Shown here: in pieces, positions 1-7,998 of the stretch
Position numbering within the stretch: the first letter of the stretch is position 1
How the letters are laid out: every line of letters starts with the position of its first letter
Origin: Massilia atriviolacea
GTDB taxonomy: Bacteria; Pseudomonadota; Gammaproteobacteria; Burkholderiales; Burkholderiaceae_D
Assembly (NCBI RefSeq): GCF_003953935.1
Contig: NZ_RXLQ01000009.1
Span: forward strand, 105,361 to 169,360
Direction of reading: 5' to 3'
Length of the DNA stretch: 64,000 nt
The notes under the pieces: generated by a model
Databases searched by the model: none
The model's input: the letters and a program-made list of their open reading frames with translations, nothing else
What the model was told of the DNA's origin: nothing
Program-made: the position numbers and the translations under genes

Positions 1-2
1 GC

Positions 3-272
3 CTCATTTCCAGCGTCACCCAAGCCTTCTGCAAGGATTGCTCGCGCGCGCGCCTGTCGACCGAGGGCAAGCTGTTCACCTGCCTGTTCGCCACCCGGGG
101 CCACGACCTGCGCGCGCTGCTGCGCGACGGCCGCAGCGACGCCGAAATCTCGGCCGCCATCGGCGCCCTGTGGCAGGTGCGCGCCGACCGCTATTCCGAA
201 ACCCGGACCATGAACACCAGCGGCAAAGAGCGGCCGGAGAAACGGGTCGAAATGTCCTACATCGGCGGTTAA
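3..272 (+). CDS. moaA: GTP 3',8-cyclase MoaA, C-terminal part (5' end outside window)
   Basis: Partial gene; the window opens inside it and it ends at TAA 270-272. MoaA is the radical SAM enzyme that converts GTP in the first step of molybdenum-cofactor synthesis. The visible 89 residues hold the C-terminal [4Fe-4S] cluster region: an FCKDC pair followed by a third cysteine in FTCLF, the spacing typical of MoaA. The protein ends in SYIGG; a C-terminal GG is a hallmark of the family and inserts into the active site. The next gene, mobA, starts on the base after the stop, so the two are co-transcribed and probably translationally coupled. The N-terminal radical SAM cluster cannot be checked here. 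Confidence 0.93.
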   Translation, partial: LISSVTQAFCKDCSRARLSTEGKLFTCLFATRGHDLRALLRDGRSDAEISAAIGALWQVRADRYSETRTMNTSGKERPEKRVEMSYIGG

Positions 273-884
273 ATGACAGCACTTGACGATATCACCGGCC
301 TGGTCCTGGCCGGCGGACGCGGCACCCGCATGGGCCACGTCGACAAAGGCCTGCAGCCCTTCCGCGGCGCCGCCATGGTGCAGCATGTGATGCAGCGACT
401 GGCGCCGCAAGTGGGCGCGCTGGCCATCAACGCCAACCGCAACCTGGACCTCTACGCCGGCTTCGGCGTGCCGGTCTGGCCCGACCGGCTGACCGGTTTC
501 GAAGGCCCGCTGGCCGGACTGGCCACCGGCATGGCCCGCTGCGCCACGCCGCTGCTGGCCACCGCGCCGTGCGACTCGCCCTTTTTGCCGCCCGACCTGG
601 TGGCGCGCCTGCACCAGGCCCTGAGCAGCGAGGGCGCCGACCTGGCGCTGGCCGAAACCGAGGAACCCGGCCCCGGCGGCACCCTCCGCGTCCAGCCGCA
701 GCCCGTGTTCGCCCTCGTGCGCACGGCCGCCCTGCCGCAGCTGGAAGCCTATCTGGCCGGCGGCGGACGGCGCATGGATGGCTGGTACGCCGGCATCACG
801 GTGGCGCGCGTGCGCTTCGGGCACGCCGACGATTTCCGCAACATCAACACGCTGGACGAACTGCGCCAGTGCGAACCAGAATAA
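273..884 (+). CDS. mobA: Molybdenum cofactor guanylyltransferase MobA
   Basis: 203 residues, the usual MobA length. MobA transfers GMP from GTP to Mo-molybdopterin, giving the MGD cofactor of DMSO-reductase-family enzymes in the cytoplasm. The nucleotidyltransferase signature LAGGRGTRMGHVDKG is at residues 12-26, with the family lysine at K25. The metal-binding aspartate lies in PCDSPFLP (D101). The ATG abuts the moaA stop codon, so its Shine-Dalgarno must lie inside moaA. moeA follows after 19 bases, making a moaA-mobA-moeA unit. MGD synthesis implies that the cell has bis-MGD enzymes such as nitrate reductase or formate dehydrogenase elsewhere (inference). Confidence 0.93.
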   Translation: MTALDDITGLVLAGGRGTRMGHVDKGLQPFRGAAMVQHVMQRLAPQVGALAINANRNLDLYAGFGVPVWPDRLTGFEGPLAGLATGMARCATPLLATAPCDSPFLPPDLVARLHQALSSEGADLALAETEEPGPGGTLRVQPQPVFALVRTAALPQLEAYLAGGGRRMDGWYAGITVARVRFGHADDFRNINTLDELRQCEPE

Positions 885-903
885 TCCACTCCGTGTGCAC
901 ACC

Positions 904-2187
904 ATGACCCTGCCGACCCTGAACGACGTCACCAGCTGCCTGTCTTCCTACGATCCCGATGCCCTGCCCGTGCGCGACGCCCAGCGCATCATCGGCGAGT
1001 TCATCACGCCGGTCGACGGCGTCGAACAGCTGCCGCTGCCGGCGGCGCTGGACCGGGTGCTGGCGGCCGACATCGTCTCGCCGATCAGCGTGCCGGCGCA
1101 CGACAATTCGGCCATGGACGGCTACGCGCTGCGCGGGGCCGACCTGTCCGAGACAGATCCGGTCACGCTGTCGGTGGTGGGCACGGTGTTCGCCGGCCGT
1201 CCCTCGGATGTGGTGCCGGCCAGCGGCGAGTGCGTGCGCATCATGACCGGCGGCGTCATGCCGGCCGGCTGCGACAGCGTGATCCCGCAGGAGCTGGTCG
1301 CGGCAATCGGCGCCGGCAGCATCAGCATCGCGCCCGGCGCGATCCGCGCGGGCGACAACCGCCGTTTCGCCGGCGAAGACCTGATGGCCGGCAGCGCCGC
1401 CCTGCGCAAGGGCAAGGTCATCCGCCCGGCCGACCTGGGGCTGCTGGCGTCCCTCGGGATTGCCACGGTGCCGGTCGCGCGGCGCCTGCGCGTGGCCTTC
1501 TTTTCCACCGGCGACGAGCTGCGCTCGATCGGCCAGCCGCTCGACGCCGGCTGCGTCTACGACAGCAACCGCTATACGCTGCACGGCATGCTCACCCGGC
1601 TCGGCTGCGACATCGTCGACATGGGCGTCGTGCGCGACGACCCGCAGGCGCTGGAAGAGGCGCTGCGCCACGCCTGCGAAAACGTCGACGCCATCTTCAC
1701 CTCGGGCGGCGTGTCGGTCGGCGCGGCCGATTACACGCGCGAGATCATGGCCAAGCTGGGCGACGTGAGCTTCTGGAAGATCGGCATGCGTCCGGGCCGC
1801 CCGCTCGCGTTCGGGCGCATCGCCTCGAACGGCCACAGTGCCTTTCTGTTCGGCCTGCCGGGCAATCCGGTGGCGGTGATGGTGTCGTTCTACTTTTTCG
1901 CGCGCGACGCGCTGCTGCGCATGATGGGCGCCGACGCTCCGCTGCCCCTGTTCAAGGTTCGCTCGGCCTGCGCGATCCGCAAAAAACCGGGGCGCACCGA
2001 ATACCAGCGCGGCATCCTGGCGCGCGGCGAGGATGGCCAGCAAACCGTCCGCATCACCGGATCGCAAGGCTCCGGCATCCTGCGTTCGATGAGCGAGGCC
2101 AACTGCATGGTGATCTTGCATGATGAACAAGGAAACGTCGCGGCGGGAGAGTTGGTCGACGTGATGCCGTTCGAGGGGTTGATCTGA
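904..2187 (+). CDS. moeA: Molybdopterin molybdenumtransferase MoeA
   Basis: 427 residues, full length. MoeA inserts molybdate into adenylylated molybdopterin, completing the basic molybdenum cofactor. Family motifs are visible in order: VPAHDNSAMDGYA in the N-terminal half, VAFFSTGDEL opening the MPT-binding MoaB/Mog-like domain, TSGGVSVGAADYT, MRPGRPLAFG, and GLPGNPVAV near the C-terminal domain. The open frame extends upstream into mobA in another frame, but the ATG at 904 (MTLPTLNDV) gives the family length. It is the third gene of the MoCo cluster, 19 bases after mobA, and is followed by an AT-rich non-coding stretch. Confidence 0.95.
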   Translation: MTLPTLNDVTSCLSSYDPDALPVRDAQRIIGEFITPVDGVEQLPLPAALDRVLAADIVSPISVPAHDNSAMDGYALRGADLSETDPVTLSVVGTVFAGRPSDVVPASGECVRIMTGGVMPAGCDSVIPQELVAAIGAGSISIAPGAIRAGDNRRFAGEDLMAGSAALRKGKVIRPADLGLLASLGIATVPVARRLRVAFFSTGDELRSIGQPLDAGCVYDSNRYTLHGMLTRLGCDIVDMGVVRDDPQALEEALRHACENVDAIFTSGGVSVGAADYTREIMAKLGDVSFWKIGMRPGRPLAFGRIASNGHSAFLFGLPGNPVAVMVSFYFFARDALLRMMGADAPLPLFKVRSACAIRKKPGRTEYQRGILARGEDGQQTVRITGSQGSGILRSMSEANCMVILHDEQGNVAAGELVDVMPFEGLI

Positions 2188-2488
2188 GCCGCGCCGCTGC
2201 GCAAATACTTATTGAATATGCAAACTGGATGACGCAACAGGGCGATCGATTGCACAAATAGCAAAATTCATGACAATTCAAAGTGGCATTTTCGATAACT
2301 GTGTTGTTTTTGAGTCACTGTATTTTGTCATAGCTTGCCTATTTATTGCCGTGCTATACAGCGACTTATCATAGGTGAAATGACTAAAAAACATTGAAGA
2401 TGTCATTTTTGAATTATTTGAATGATAACCTTTTTTTGAAATACGCTTGCTAATATGATCTCTAAGCAAACCTATCCGGTAAGAGATC
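2188..2488. other. AT-rich intergenic region upstream of PEP-CTERM gene
   Basis: About 300 bases between moeA and the PEP-CTERM gene, clearly lower in GC than its surroundings. No open frame in it has coding character. Its 3' end holds a candidate extended -10 element and a 9-base inverted repeat, listed separately. No sigma-54 site (GG-N10-GC in good context) was found; it was looked for because some PEP-CTERM genes are RpoN-controlled. Confidence 0.6.
2449..2456 (+). promoter_or_regulatory. Candidate extended -10 promoter element
   Basis: TGCTAATAT matches the extended -10 pattern TGn-TATAAT, with the hexamer TAATAT at 2451-2456. No good -35 lies at the right distance, which is tolerable for extended -10 promoters. 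Transcription would start near 2463, giving a leader of about 26 bases for the gene at 2489. Prediction from sequence only. Confidence 0.4.
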
Positions 2489-2490
2489 AT
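2455..2490 (+). promoter_or_regulatory. 9-bp inverted repeat overlapping the PEP-CTERM gene start
   Basis: ATGATCTCT (2455-2463) and AGAGATCAT (2482-2490) are perfect reverse complements separated by 18 bases. The right arm contains the purine-rich ribosome-binding stretch and the first two bases of the ATG. If transcription starts upstream of 2455 this would form a hairpin hiding the start. If it starts near 2463, the repeat is more likely a protein-binding dyad. Confidence 0.4.
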
Positions 2491-3361
2491 GAAGCGCGCA
2501 AGCTGCATTACCGTTGCAAGTTCCAGGGTCGCGGGGCCGCTGTCGGCCTGCGTGTTGGTGTTGGGCGCGGCGCTGATGCTGGCGGCGAATCCGGCCCACG
2601 CAGCGGCCGCGAGCCGCGTCGACAAGTGCGACTGGGACCGTCCCGGCGTGAACCCGTTCATGGGCGACGTGGTGGCCGCCGTCGACCGCTACCGCGACAT
2701 TCCGCCGCTGGTGCGCGCGCGCCTCAAGGAGCGCATGGCCGACCGCAATTTCGATGAATTCGTCACCATCGGGCGCGATTCGATCAAGGGCCAGAACTAC
2801 TACGAACCGAAGATCCGCGACATGCATTTCGGCGCCGGCACGGTGTGCGGCAGCGTTTCGCGTGCCGGCTGGAGCGCCAGCACCAAACAGGCGGGATTGG
2901 TGTATTGCGAAGGCGATCACTGCATCCTGGTGCCGACCGTGTGCCGCAACGTGAGCCGCATTCACCGGATCGGCACGAGCGGCCCGTCGCGCGGCCGCGC
3001 CGGCCTTGGCGGGCCGGGATCGTCGACCTCCCTGTCCGACGAACCGGCAGCGCCGGAGACCGACCTGGCTCTCGCCCTGCGCGGCACCAGCGCGGAAACC
3101 AAATCGGTGGTCATGGAGCGCACCCCGGCCGCGCCGCCGGGGCTGACCGGCTACCAGGGCGGGATGCCGGTCACGCCGATCGGCAGCGGCGGTTTCGGGC
3201 CGCCGTTCAGGGACGGCCCGATCACCGGCATCGATCTCACGCCGGTCCCGGAAACCAATCTGCCGGCGGTGCCGGTGCCGGAGCCGGAACAGTGGATGAT
3301 GATGGGATTGGGATTGATGGCGGTGATGAGTGCTGCCAGGCGCCGTCTGCGCCCCCGCTAA
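2489..3361 (+). CDS. MHFG-family PEP-CTERM sorting domain protein
   Basis: 290 residues. Residues 15-40 form a signal peptide with a likely cut after the AHA/AAA stretch. The mature part has several cysteines (C47, C120, C140, C145, C152) and the MHFG motif at 112-115 that names a PEP-CTERM family known from Oxalobacteraceae. A Gly/Pro/Ser-rich linker (about 165-260) leads to a classic C-terminal sorting signal: VPEPEQW, then a hydrophobic helix, then the basic tail RRRLRPR. Such proteins are processed by exosortase and are linked to extracellular polysaccharide. No exosortase gene is in the window. Function beyond sorting is unknown. The stop codon lies at the first copy of a short tandem repeat. 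Confidence 0.85.
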   Translation: MKRASCITVASSRVAGPLSACVLVLGAALMLAANPAHAAAASRVDKCDWDRPGVNPFMGDVVAAVDRYRDIPPLVRARLKERMADRNFDEFVTIGRDSIKGQNYYEPKIRDMHFGAGTVCGSVSRAGWSASTKQAGLVYCEGDHCILVPTVCRNVSRIHRIGTSGPSRGRAGLGGPGSSTSLSDEPAAPETDLALALRGTSAETKSVVMERTPAAPPGLTGYQGGMPVTPIGSGGFGPPFRDGPITGIDLTPVPETNLPAVPVPEPEQWMMMGLGLMAVMSAARRRLRPR

Positions 3362-3451
3362 CCTCATCTCCGTCACCCGCCAACCTCATCTCCGTCGCCC
3401 GTTAACCTCATCTCCGTCGCCCCCGCTAGCCTCATCTCCGTCGCCCCCGCG
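3356..3451. repeat. Tandem repeat, 4 copies of 22-24 bp
   Basis: Four consecutive copies of a unit built on AACCTCATCTCCGTCGCCC, with AACCTCATC or AGCCTCATC starting at 3360, 3382, 3404 and 3428 (spacing 22, 22, 24). The first copy overlaps the stop codon of the PEP-CTERM gene. The last copy runs straight into the left REP-like arm, whose CGTCGCCCCCGC edge resembles the repeat unit. There are no unique spacers, so this is not a CRISPR array. Confidence 0.85.
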
Positions 3452-3527
3452 CAGGCGGGGGCCCAAGTGAGCGCCGCAGCCGGCAACTGAGCATCGAACG
3501 TGGTCCCCCGCCTGCGCGGGGGCGACG
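3439..3527. repeat. REP-like 23-bp inverted repeat pair
   Basis: The 23 bases at 3439-3461 and those at 3505-3527 are perfect reverse complements, 43 bases apart. Each arm is itself nearly palindromic, with the core CCCCCGCGCAGGCGGGGG. This is the GC-rich dispersed REP type common in Burkholderiales. A related pair occurs at 56391-56453. The pair lies between the convergent ends of the PEP-CTERM gene and rmuC and may act as a bidirectional transcript stabiliser or terminator (inference). Confidence 0.75.
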
Positions 3528-3530
3528 TGC

Positions 3531-4850
3531 TTACGCCTCGCTATCCATATCCGGCCCCAGCATCAGCTGCGCCGCTTCGCTCGGCAAGGCCTCCACCGAC
3601 TTGAGCTTGCGCGCCATCTGGCGGCTGCGCACTTCCGCGCTCTCGATATTCTTGGCCGCCTTTTCGAGCGTGAGCTTGGTCTGCGTGAGCACGTCGCCGA
3701 ACTTGGTGAATTCCGTCTTCACCGCGCCCAGCACCTGCCACACCTCGGACGAGCGCTTTTCCAGCGCCAGCGTGCGAAAGCCCATCTGCAAACTGTTCAG
3801 GATCGCCGACAAGGTCGACGGCCCCGCGATCGACACGCGCAAGCTGCGCTGCAAATCGTCGGCCAGCCCCGGCCTGCGCATCACCTCCGCATACAGCCCT
3901 TCGGTCGGCAGGAACAGGATCGCAAAGTCGGTCGTCAGCGGCGGCGAGACGTACTTGTCGCAGATCGTCTTCGCTTCCAGCCGCACCGCGCGTTCGAGCT
4001 CGCGCCCGGCCAGCGCCACGCCATCGGCGTCGGCCCGGTCGGCCGCGTCGAGCAGGCGTTCGTACTGCTCCTTGGGGAACTTGGCGTCGATCGGCATCCA
4101 CACCGGCGCGCCGCCATCGACGTGGCCGGGCAGCTTGATCGCAAACTCGACCCGCGCTCCGCTGCCGGGAATGGTCTCGACGTTCTTCGCATACTGGTCC
4201 ACCGTGAGCACCTGTTCGAGCAGCATTTCGAGCTGCACTTCGCCCCAGGTGCCGCGCGTCTTGACGTTGGTGAGCACCCGTTTCAGGTCGCCCACGCCGA
4301 TGGCCAGCTGCTGCATCTCGCCCAGCCCCTGGTGCACCCGCTCGAGGCGCTCCGACACCTGGCGGAACGATTCGGACAGGCGCGTCTCCAGCGTCGCGTG
4401 CAGCTTCTCGTCGACCGTCTTGCGCATCTCTTCCAGGCGCGCGCCGTTGTCGTTCTGCAGGTCGCGGATCTTCGCTTCCAGCGTCGAGCGCACTTCGAGC
4501 ATGCGCTGCGCGTTCGATTCGGTCAGCGCCGACAGGGTCTGGTGCATGGTGTCGGCAAAGCGCTTGAGCGTGGCCGACTGCTCTTCGCGCCCGCTGATGC
4601 TGGCCAGGTGAATCTGCTGGCGCATGCTGTCGAGCTGCTGCACGGTGGCGGCGTGATACTGCGCGAGGCTGGCGCCGATGTCCTGGCGCGTGCCCTGGGC
4701 GCCGGCCTGCAGCTCTGCGCGCAGTTCGCGCTCGAGGCGTTCAAGATGGAGCGCGCCGCCATCGGCGCGCGCGCGCAGCAGCAGGAGCGCCTGCAGCACG
4801 ATGACGACGACCGCCAGCGCGGCCAGGATCAGGAATTCGGTCTGGGTCAT
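3531..4850 (-). CDS. rmuC: DNA recombination protein RmuC
   Basis: 439 residues. RmuC-family proteins are predicted nucleases that limit recombination at DNA inverted repeats. An N-terminal membrane helix (about 5-27) is followed by a long coiled-coil region (to about residue 170) and the conserved RmuC domain, including TRGTWGEVQLEMLLEQVL, VWMPIDAKFPKEQYERLL and FAILFLPTEGLYAE. The ATG at 4850 gives full family length. It lies 15 bases downstream of the globin gene on the same strand, so the two may be co-transcribed. Its 3' end converges on the REP-like pair. Confidence 0.93.
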   Translation of the reverse strand: MTQTEFLILAALAVVVIVLQALLLLRARADGGALHLERLERELRAELQAGAQGTRQDIGASLAQYHAATVQQLDSMRQQIHLASISGREEQSATLKRFADTMHQTLSALTESNAQRMLEVRSTLEAKIRDLQNDNGARLEEMRKTVDEKLHATLETRLSESFRQVSERLERVHQGLGEMQQLAIGVGDLKRVLTNVKTRGTWGEVQLEMLLEQVLTVDQYAKNVETIPGSGARVEFAIKLPGHVDGGAPVWMPIDAKFPKEQYERLLDAADRADADGVALAGRELERAVRLEAKTICDKYVSPPLTTDFAILFLPTEGLYAEVMRRPGLADDLQRSLRVSIAGPSTLSAILNSLQMGFRTLALEKRSSEVWQVLGAVKTEFTKFGDVLTQTKLTLEKAAKNIESAEVRSRQMARKLKSVEALPSEAAQLMLGPDMDSEA

Positions 4851-4865
4851 GGAATCGGTCGGACC

Positions 4866-5255
4866 TCAACCCGGCTGGTTGCGCATCCAGTCGGCGGTCT
4901 GGTAGAACGACTCCATCAGGCGCAGGCGCAGCGCTTCGTCGATGCCGATGTCTTCCATCGCCCAGGCCATGGCGCGCAGCCACTGATCGCGCTCGCTGCT
5001 GCCGATGGCAAACGGCAGGTGGCGCGCGCGCAGGCGCGGGTGGCCGTACTGTTCGACGAACAGGTCGGGCCCGCCCATCCAGCCGCTCAGGAACATGAAC
5101 AGCTTGTCGCGCGAGCCGTCCATCGACGGCGGATGCAGTGCGCGGATACCGGCAAATTCCGGCTCCAGTTCCATCAGATCGTAGAAGCGGTCGACCATCT
5201 CGCGCACGCGCGCTTCGCCACCGATGACGTCATACAGGGTTTGTGGTTCACTCAT
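4866..5255 (-). CDS. Group II truncated haemoglobin
   Basis: 129 residues, typical for a 2-on-2 globin. TrHb2 proteins bind haem and react with O2 and NO; most are thought to help in NO or redox defence. The proximal histidine is H79 in RARHLPFAI, the B10 tyrosine is Y25 (DRFYDLM) and the G8 tryptophan, diagnostic of group II, is W92 (DQWLRAM). The start at MSEPQTLYDVIGG (ATG at 5255) was chosen because the long upstream frame has no globin homology and runs antisense to the synthase gene. It sits between jqsA and rmuC on the same strand, 32 bases after the jqsA stop. Confidence 0.9.
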   Translation of the reverse strand: MSEPQTLYDVIGGEARVREMVDRFYDLMELEPEFAGIRALHPPSMDGSRDKLFMFLSGWMGGPDLFVEQYGHPRLRARHLPFAIGSSERDQWLRAMAWAMEDIGIDEALRLRLMESFYQTADWMRNQPG

Positions 5256-5287
5256 GCCGCCATGATAGCGCAGCATGCGCGCCGCTG

Positions 5288-6529
5288 TCAGACCAATGCG
5301 AGGCGGCGCAGGCGCCGCGTGGACGGCCAGCTGTCCATGCCGACTTCCAGGCGCATGTCGGCGCAGGCCTCCAGCAGGCGCGCGCAGTGCGCGCCCGTCA
5401 TGCCGCTGTTGAGCGTGAGGCGCACCAGCGAGCGGTTCTTGGCGGTGGCCGGCGCGCAGAACACGGCGCCGTAGACGCCGCGCTTTTCCAGCGCCTTGCG
5501 CAGCGCCAGCGTGCGCGGCTCGGGGCCGGCTTCGAGCGCGACGATCTGTTCGCTGCCCTCGACGTTGTAGCCCAGGGTGCGCAGCCCGTCGCGCACCGTG
5601 CGCGTGGCGTGCGCCAGCGCGGCGCGGCGCGCGTCGGCGGCGGCGATGAAGTCGAGCGCCGCGTCGAACCACGCCAGCTCGTGCTCCAGCAGGCAGGAGC
5701 TGAAAATCGCCGGCCGCGACGCCGACAGGAAGTAGCCCTTGAAGTGGCTCGAGCAGGTAATGAAGCCGGCGCGCCCGGCAAAGCTCTTGGCCAGCGAGGC
5801 GGTGCGGAAGTGCACCTGGCCGGCCAGGCCCAGCTGCGCCACCAGTCCGCCCCCGCGCGGGCCGTGGGTGCCGAGCGAATGCGATTCGTCGACCACCAGG
5901 ATGCTGCCGCTATCGCTGGCGATGCGCGCGATCGCGGCCAGGGGCGCGACGCTGCCGTTGGTGCTGTACAGGGCGTCGACCACGATCACGCCGGGACCGT
6001 GCTTGCGCACCTGGCGCTCCAGGTGCGCCGCGTCGTTGTGCAGGAACGGCAGCGCAGCGGCCTGCGCCGACTGCACGCCCTCCCACAGCGAGGCGTGCGC
6101 CATCATGTCGAGATAGACCGGCACCCCCGGCCCGGCGATGGTTTGCAGCAGGCCCACATTGGCGGCCCAGCCGGACTGGGTCAGCACCGCGTCCTCGGCC
6201 CCCATGAACGCGGCCAGCTTCGCTTCCAGCCGGTGCTGGGCGCTGCCCTCTTGCAGGAAGACCGAGGACATCAGCATGCCGCCGCGGGTGCGCACCAGGC
6301 AGCGCGCCTGCGCATCGAGCAAGGCCGCTTCGCCGGAGATGCACAGGTAGTCGTTGCTGGCCAACATCAGCGCGCCGGGCGCGGGCGCGCTCCAGACGTG
6401 CAGATGCTCGCCACCGAGCAACTGCGCCACCCGCGTGACGTAATGCGCATCCATGCGGCCTGTGACGAAAGAAGGCATGGCCGATTCGGCGCGCAAGGCA
6501 GGCGAAACTTGATCGACAGCAAAAGACAT
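5288..6529 (-). CDS. jqsA: Alpha-hydroxyketone autoinducer synthase, JqsA/CqsA/LqsA-like
   Basis: 413 residues. A pyridoxal-phosphate fold-type I acyl-transferase of the alpha-oxoamine synthase family. DESHSLG (214-220) supplies the aspartate for the cofactor pyridine, and K248 in TASLAKSF is the Schiff-base lysine. Biotin synthase BioF and 5-aminolevulinate synthase share this fold. The assignment to the CqsA/LqsA/JqsA branch rests on overall sequence features and above all on context: a divergent sensor kinase and response regulator, as in Legionella lqs and Janthinobacterium jqs. The product would be a diffusible alpha-hydroxyketone signal made from acyl-CoA and an amino acid. The start ATG has a strong AGGAG ribosome site. 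Confidence 0.83.
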   Translation of the reverse strand: MSFAVDQVSPALRAESAMPSFVTGRMDAHYVTRVAQLLGGEHLHVWSAPAPGALMLASNDYLCISGEAALLDAQARCLVRTRGGMLMSSVFLQEGSAQHRLEAKLAAFMGAEDAVLTQSGWAANVGLLQTIAGPGVPVYLDMMAHASLWEGVQSAQAAALPFLHNDAAHLERQVRKHGPGVIVVDALYSTNGSVAPLAAIARIASDSGSILVVDESHSLGTHGPRGGGLVAQLGLAGQVHFRTASLAKSFAGRAGFITCSSHFKGYFLSASRPAIFSSCLLEHELAWFDAALDFIAAADARRAALAHATRTVRDGLRTLGYNVEGSEQIVALEAGPEPRTLALRKALEKRGVYGAVFCAPATAKNRSLVRLTLNSGMTGAHCARLLEACADMRLEVGMDSWPSTRRLRRLALV

Positions 6530-6598
6530 GAATTCTCCTCGGAAAAATCATCCATTCTGTCGCGCCCATCCTTGACAATTGTGCAACATCGATAGAGC

Positions 6599-6612
6599 TT
6601 GACATATATCAA
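6599..6612. promoter_or_regulatory. FNR/Anr-type palindrome between jqsA and jqsS
   Basis: TTGACATATATCAA matches the FNR/Anr consensus TTGAT-N4-ATCAA at 9 of 10 fixed bases. It lies in the divergent 151-base gap, about 70 bases from the jqsA start and about 70 from the preferred jqsS ATG. Either distance is compatible with an activator site near -40 and a short leader. An identical 14-mer occurs at 55332-55345. Oxygen control of the locus is an inference. Confidence 0.5.
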
Positions 6613-6680
6613 ATTGCAAAATATCAACATGGGTGAAGATTGCGCTTCCCGCCCAACCCTGCGAGTCCGGAAGCTCTTCC

Positions 6681-7979
6681 ATGATCTTTGCCAGCGTCCC
6701 TTCCCCGTTATCGATTCAGCGCCTGCGCGAATACCTGCTGGAGTGGTTCGTCAAGCACGAGCGCCATCATGCGCATGCGACCGGGCGCTTCCTGCTGCTG
6801 GCCTGGATCGGCTTCCTGGGCATGCCGGCCTACTACACGATCTGGACCTACTGGTTCCCGCAGGAGTTCGAGAGCCTGACGCTGCGCCTGGCCGGCGCGG
6901 CCCTGTGCCTGCCGGCGCTGGCGCCCGGGCGCCTGCTGCGCGGACGCTTCGTCGACGCCTACCTGTTCGTCGCGGTGACCTACGTGCTGCCGTTCCAGTT
7001 CATCTTCATGTATCTGATGAACCACGGTTCGGCCGTGTGGAGCCAGTCGCTGCTGATCGCGCTGATCGTGCTGTTCCACTTCCGCACGCGCTGGGCGCTG
7101 GCCGCCTGCGCCAGCGGCACGGTACTCGCCTGCGTCCTGTTCGCGCTGGTCGGCGACCCCGCCTTCCTGCTCAGCCACACGGTGCTGGAACAGCTGCCGA
7201 TCTACGCGTTCACCATCGTCGCCGTGTCGGTGGCCAAGGCCGGCCGCGGCGCCCTGGCGCGCGAAAAACTGGCCGGCATGGCGTACGCCCTGGCCAGCGT
7301 GTCGCACGAACTGCGCACGCCGCTGGTGAGCGTGGAAGCGAATGTGCGCGGCATCGCCCGCCGCATCGCGCCGCCGGCCAGGGCCAGCGAAGCGGACTGG
7401 CAGGCCATGGGCGAAGCGATGGCGCGCATCCAGTACGAGGTGCGCCACATGACGCACATGATCGACCTGTTCCTGCTGTCGGCCAGCGCGGTCGAACAGC
7501 AGCTCGAAGCGACCGAAGTGCTGTCGATGCGCGAGGTGGTCGATTCGGTGATGCGGCGCTATCCGTTCGCGGCGCAGTCGCAGCGCGACGCGGTCAGCGT
7601 CGACATCCGCACCGACTTCCGCTTCGCCGGCAAGCACGAGCTGTCGGTCGTCATTCTGCTCAACCTGCTGCGCAATGCGCTCAAGGCGCTGCACCGGGCC
7701 GGCAAGGGCCGCATCCGCATCGTGGTCGACGGCCGTCCCGAGCGCCCGCGCCTGCTCGTCATCGACACCGGCTGCGGCATCGCCGCGCGCCAGCTGCCGC
7801 TGATCTTCCAGCGCTTCTATTCCTACCCTCCCAGCTCCGGCGCCGGCATCGGGCTGGCCCTGTGCAAGGACATCATCGATGCCTGGCAGGCCAGCATCCG
7901 CTGCGTCTCGCGCGAACTTGGCTACACCATCTTCGTGCTCGAATTCCCGCGCGTGGCGGCGGCGCCGGACCCGCATTGA
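6681..7979 (+). CDS. jqsS: Sensor histidine kinase, JqsS/LqsS-like
   Basis: 432 residues from the ATG at 6681, chosen because GGAAG lies 7 bases upstream; a GTG at 6633 would add 16 residues. The N-terminal half is a membrane sensor with about six hydrophobic helices between residues 37 and 185 and no large periplasmic domain, as in CqsS and LqsS. A dimerisation box SHELRTP carries phospho-acceptor H209. The ATPase domain shows the N-box NLLRNALKAL, G1 box DTGCGI and G2 box GAGIGLALCKD. It lacks a receiver domain, which the separate gene jqsR provides 19 bases downstream. It is the predicted receptor for the ketone signal made by JqsA. Confidence 0.85.
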   Translation: MIFASVPSPLSIQRLREYLLEWFVKHERHHAHATGRFLLLAWIGFLGMPAYYTIWTYWFPQEFESLTLRLAGAALCLPALAPGRLLRGRFVDAYLFVAVTYVLPFQFIFMYLMNHGSAVWSQSLLIALIVLFHFRTRWALAACASGTVLACVLFALVGDPAFLLSHTVLEQLPIYAFTIVAVSVAKAGRGALAREKLAGMAYALASVSHELRTPLVSVEANVRGIARRIAPPARASEADWQAMGEAMARIQYEVRHMTHMIDLFLLSASAVEQQLEATEVLSMREVVDSVMRRYPFAAQSQRDAVSVDIRTDFRFAGKHELSVVILLNLLRNALKALHRAGKGRIRIVVDGRPERPRLLVIDTGCGIAARQLPLIFQRFYSYPPSSGAGIGLALCKDIIDAWQASIRCVSRELGYTIFVLEFPRVAAAPDPH

Positions 7980-7998
7980 CCTCCCACGAAAGGCTCCC

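Noticed and set aside
3356-3451. Possible CRISPR array
   Set aside because: Units follow each other directly without unique spacers, and no cas gene is present.
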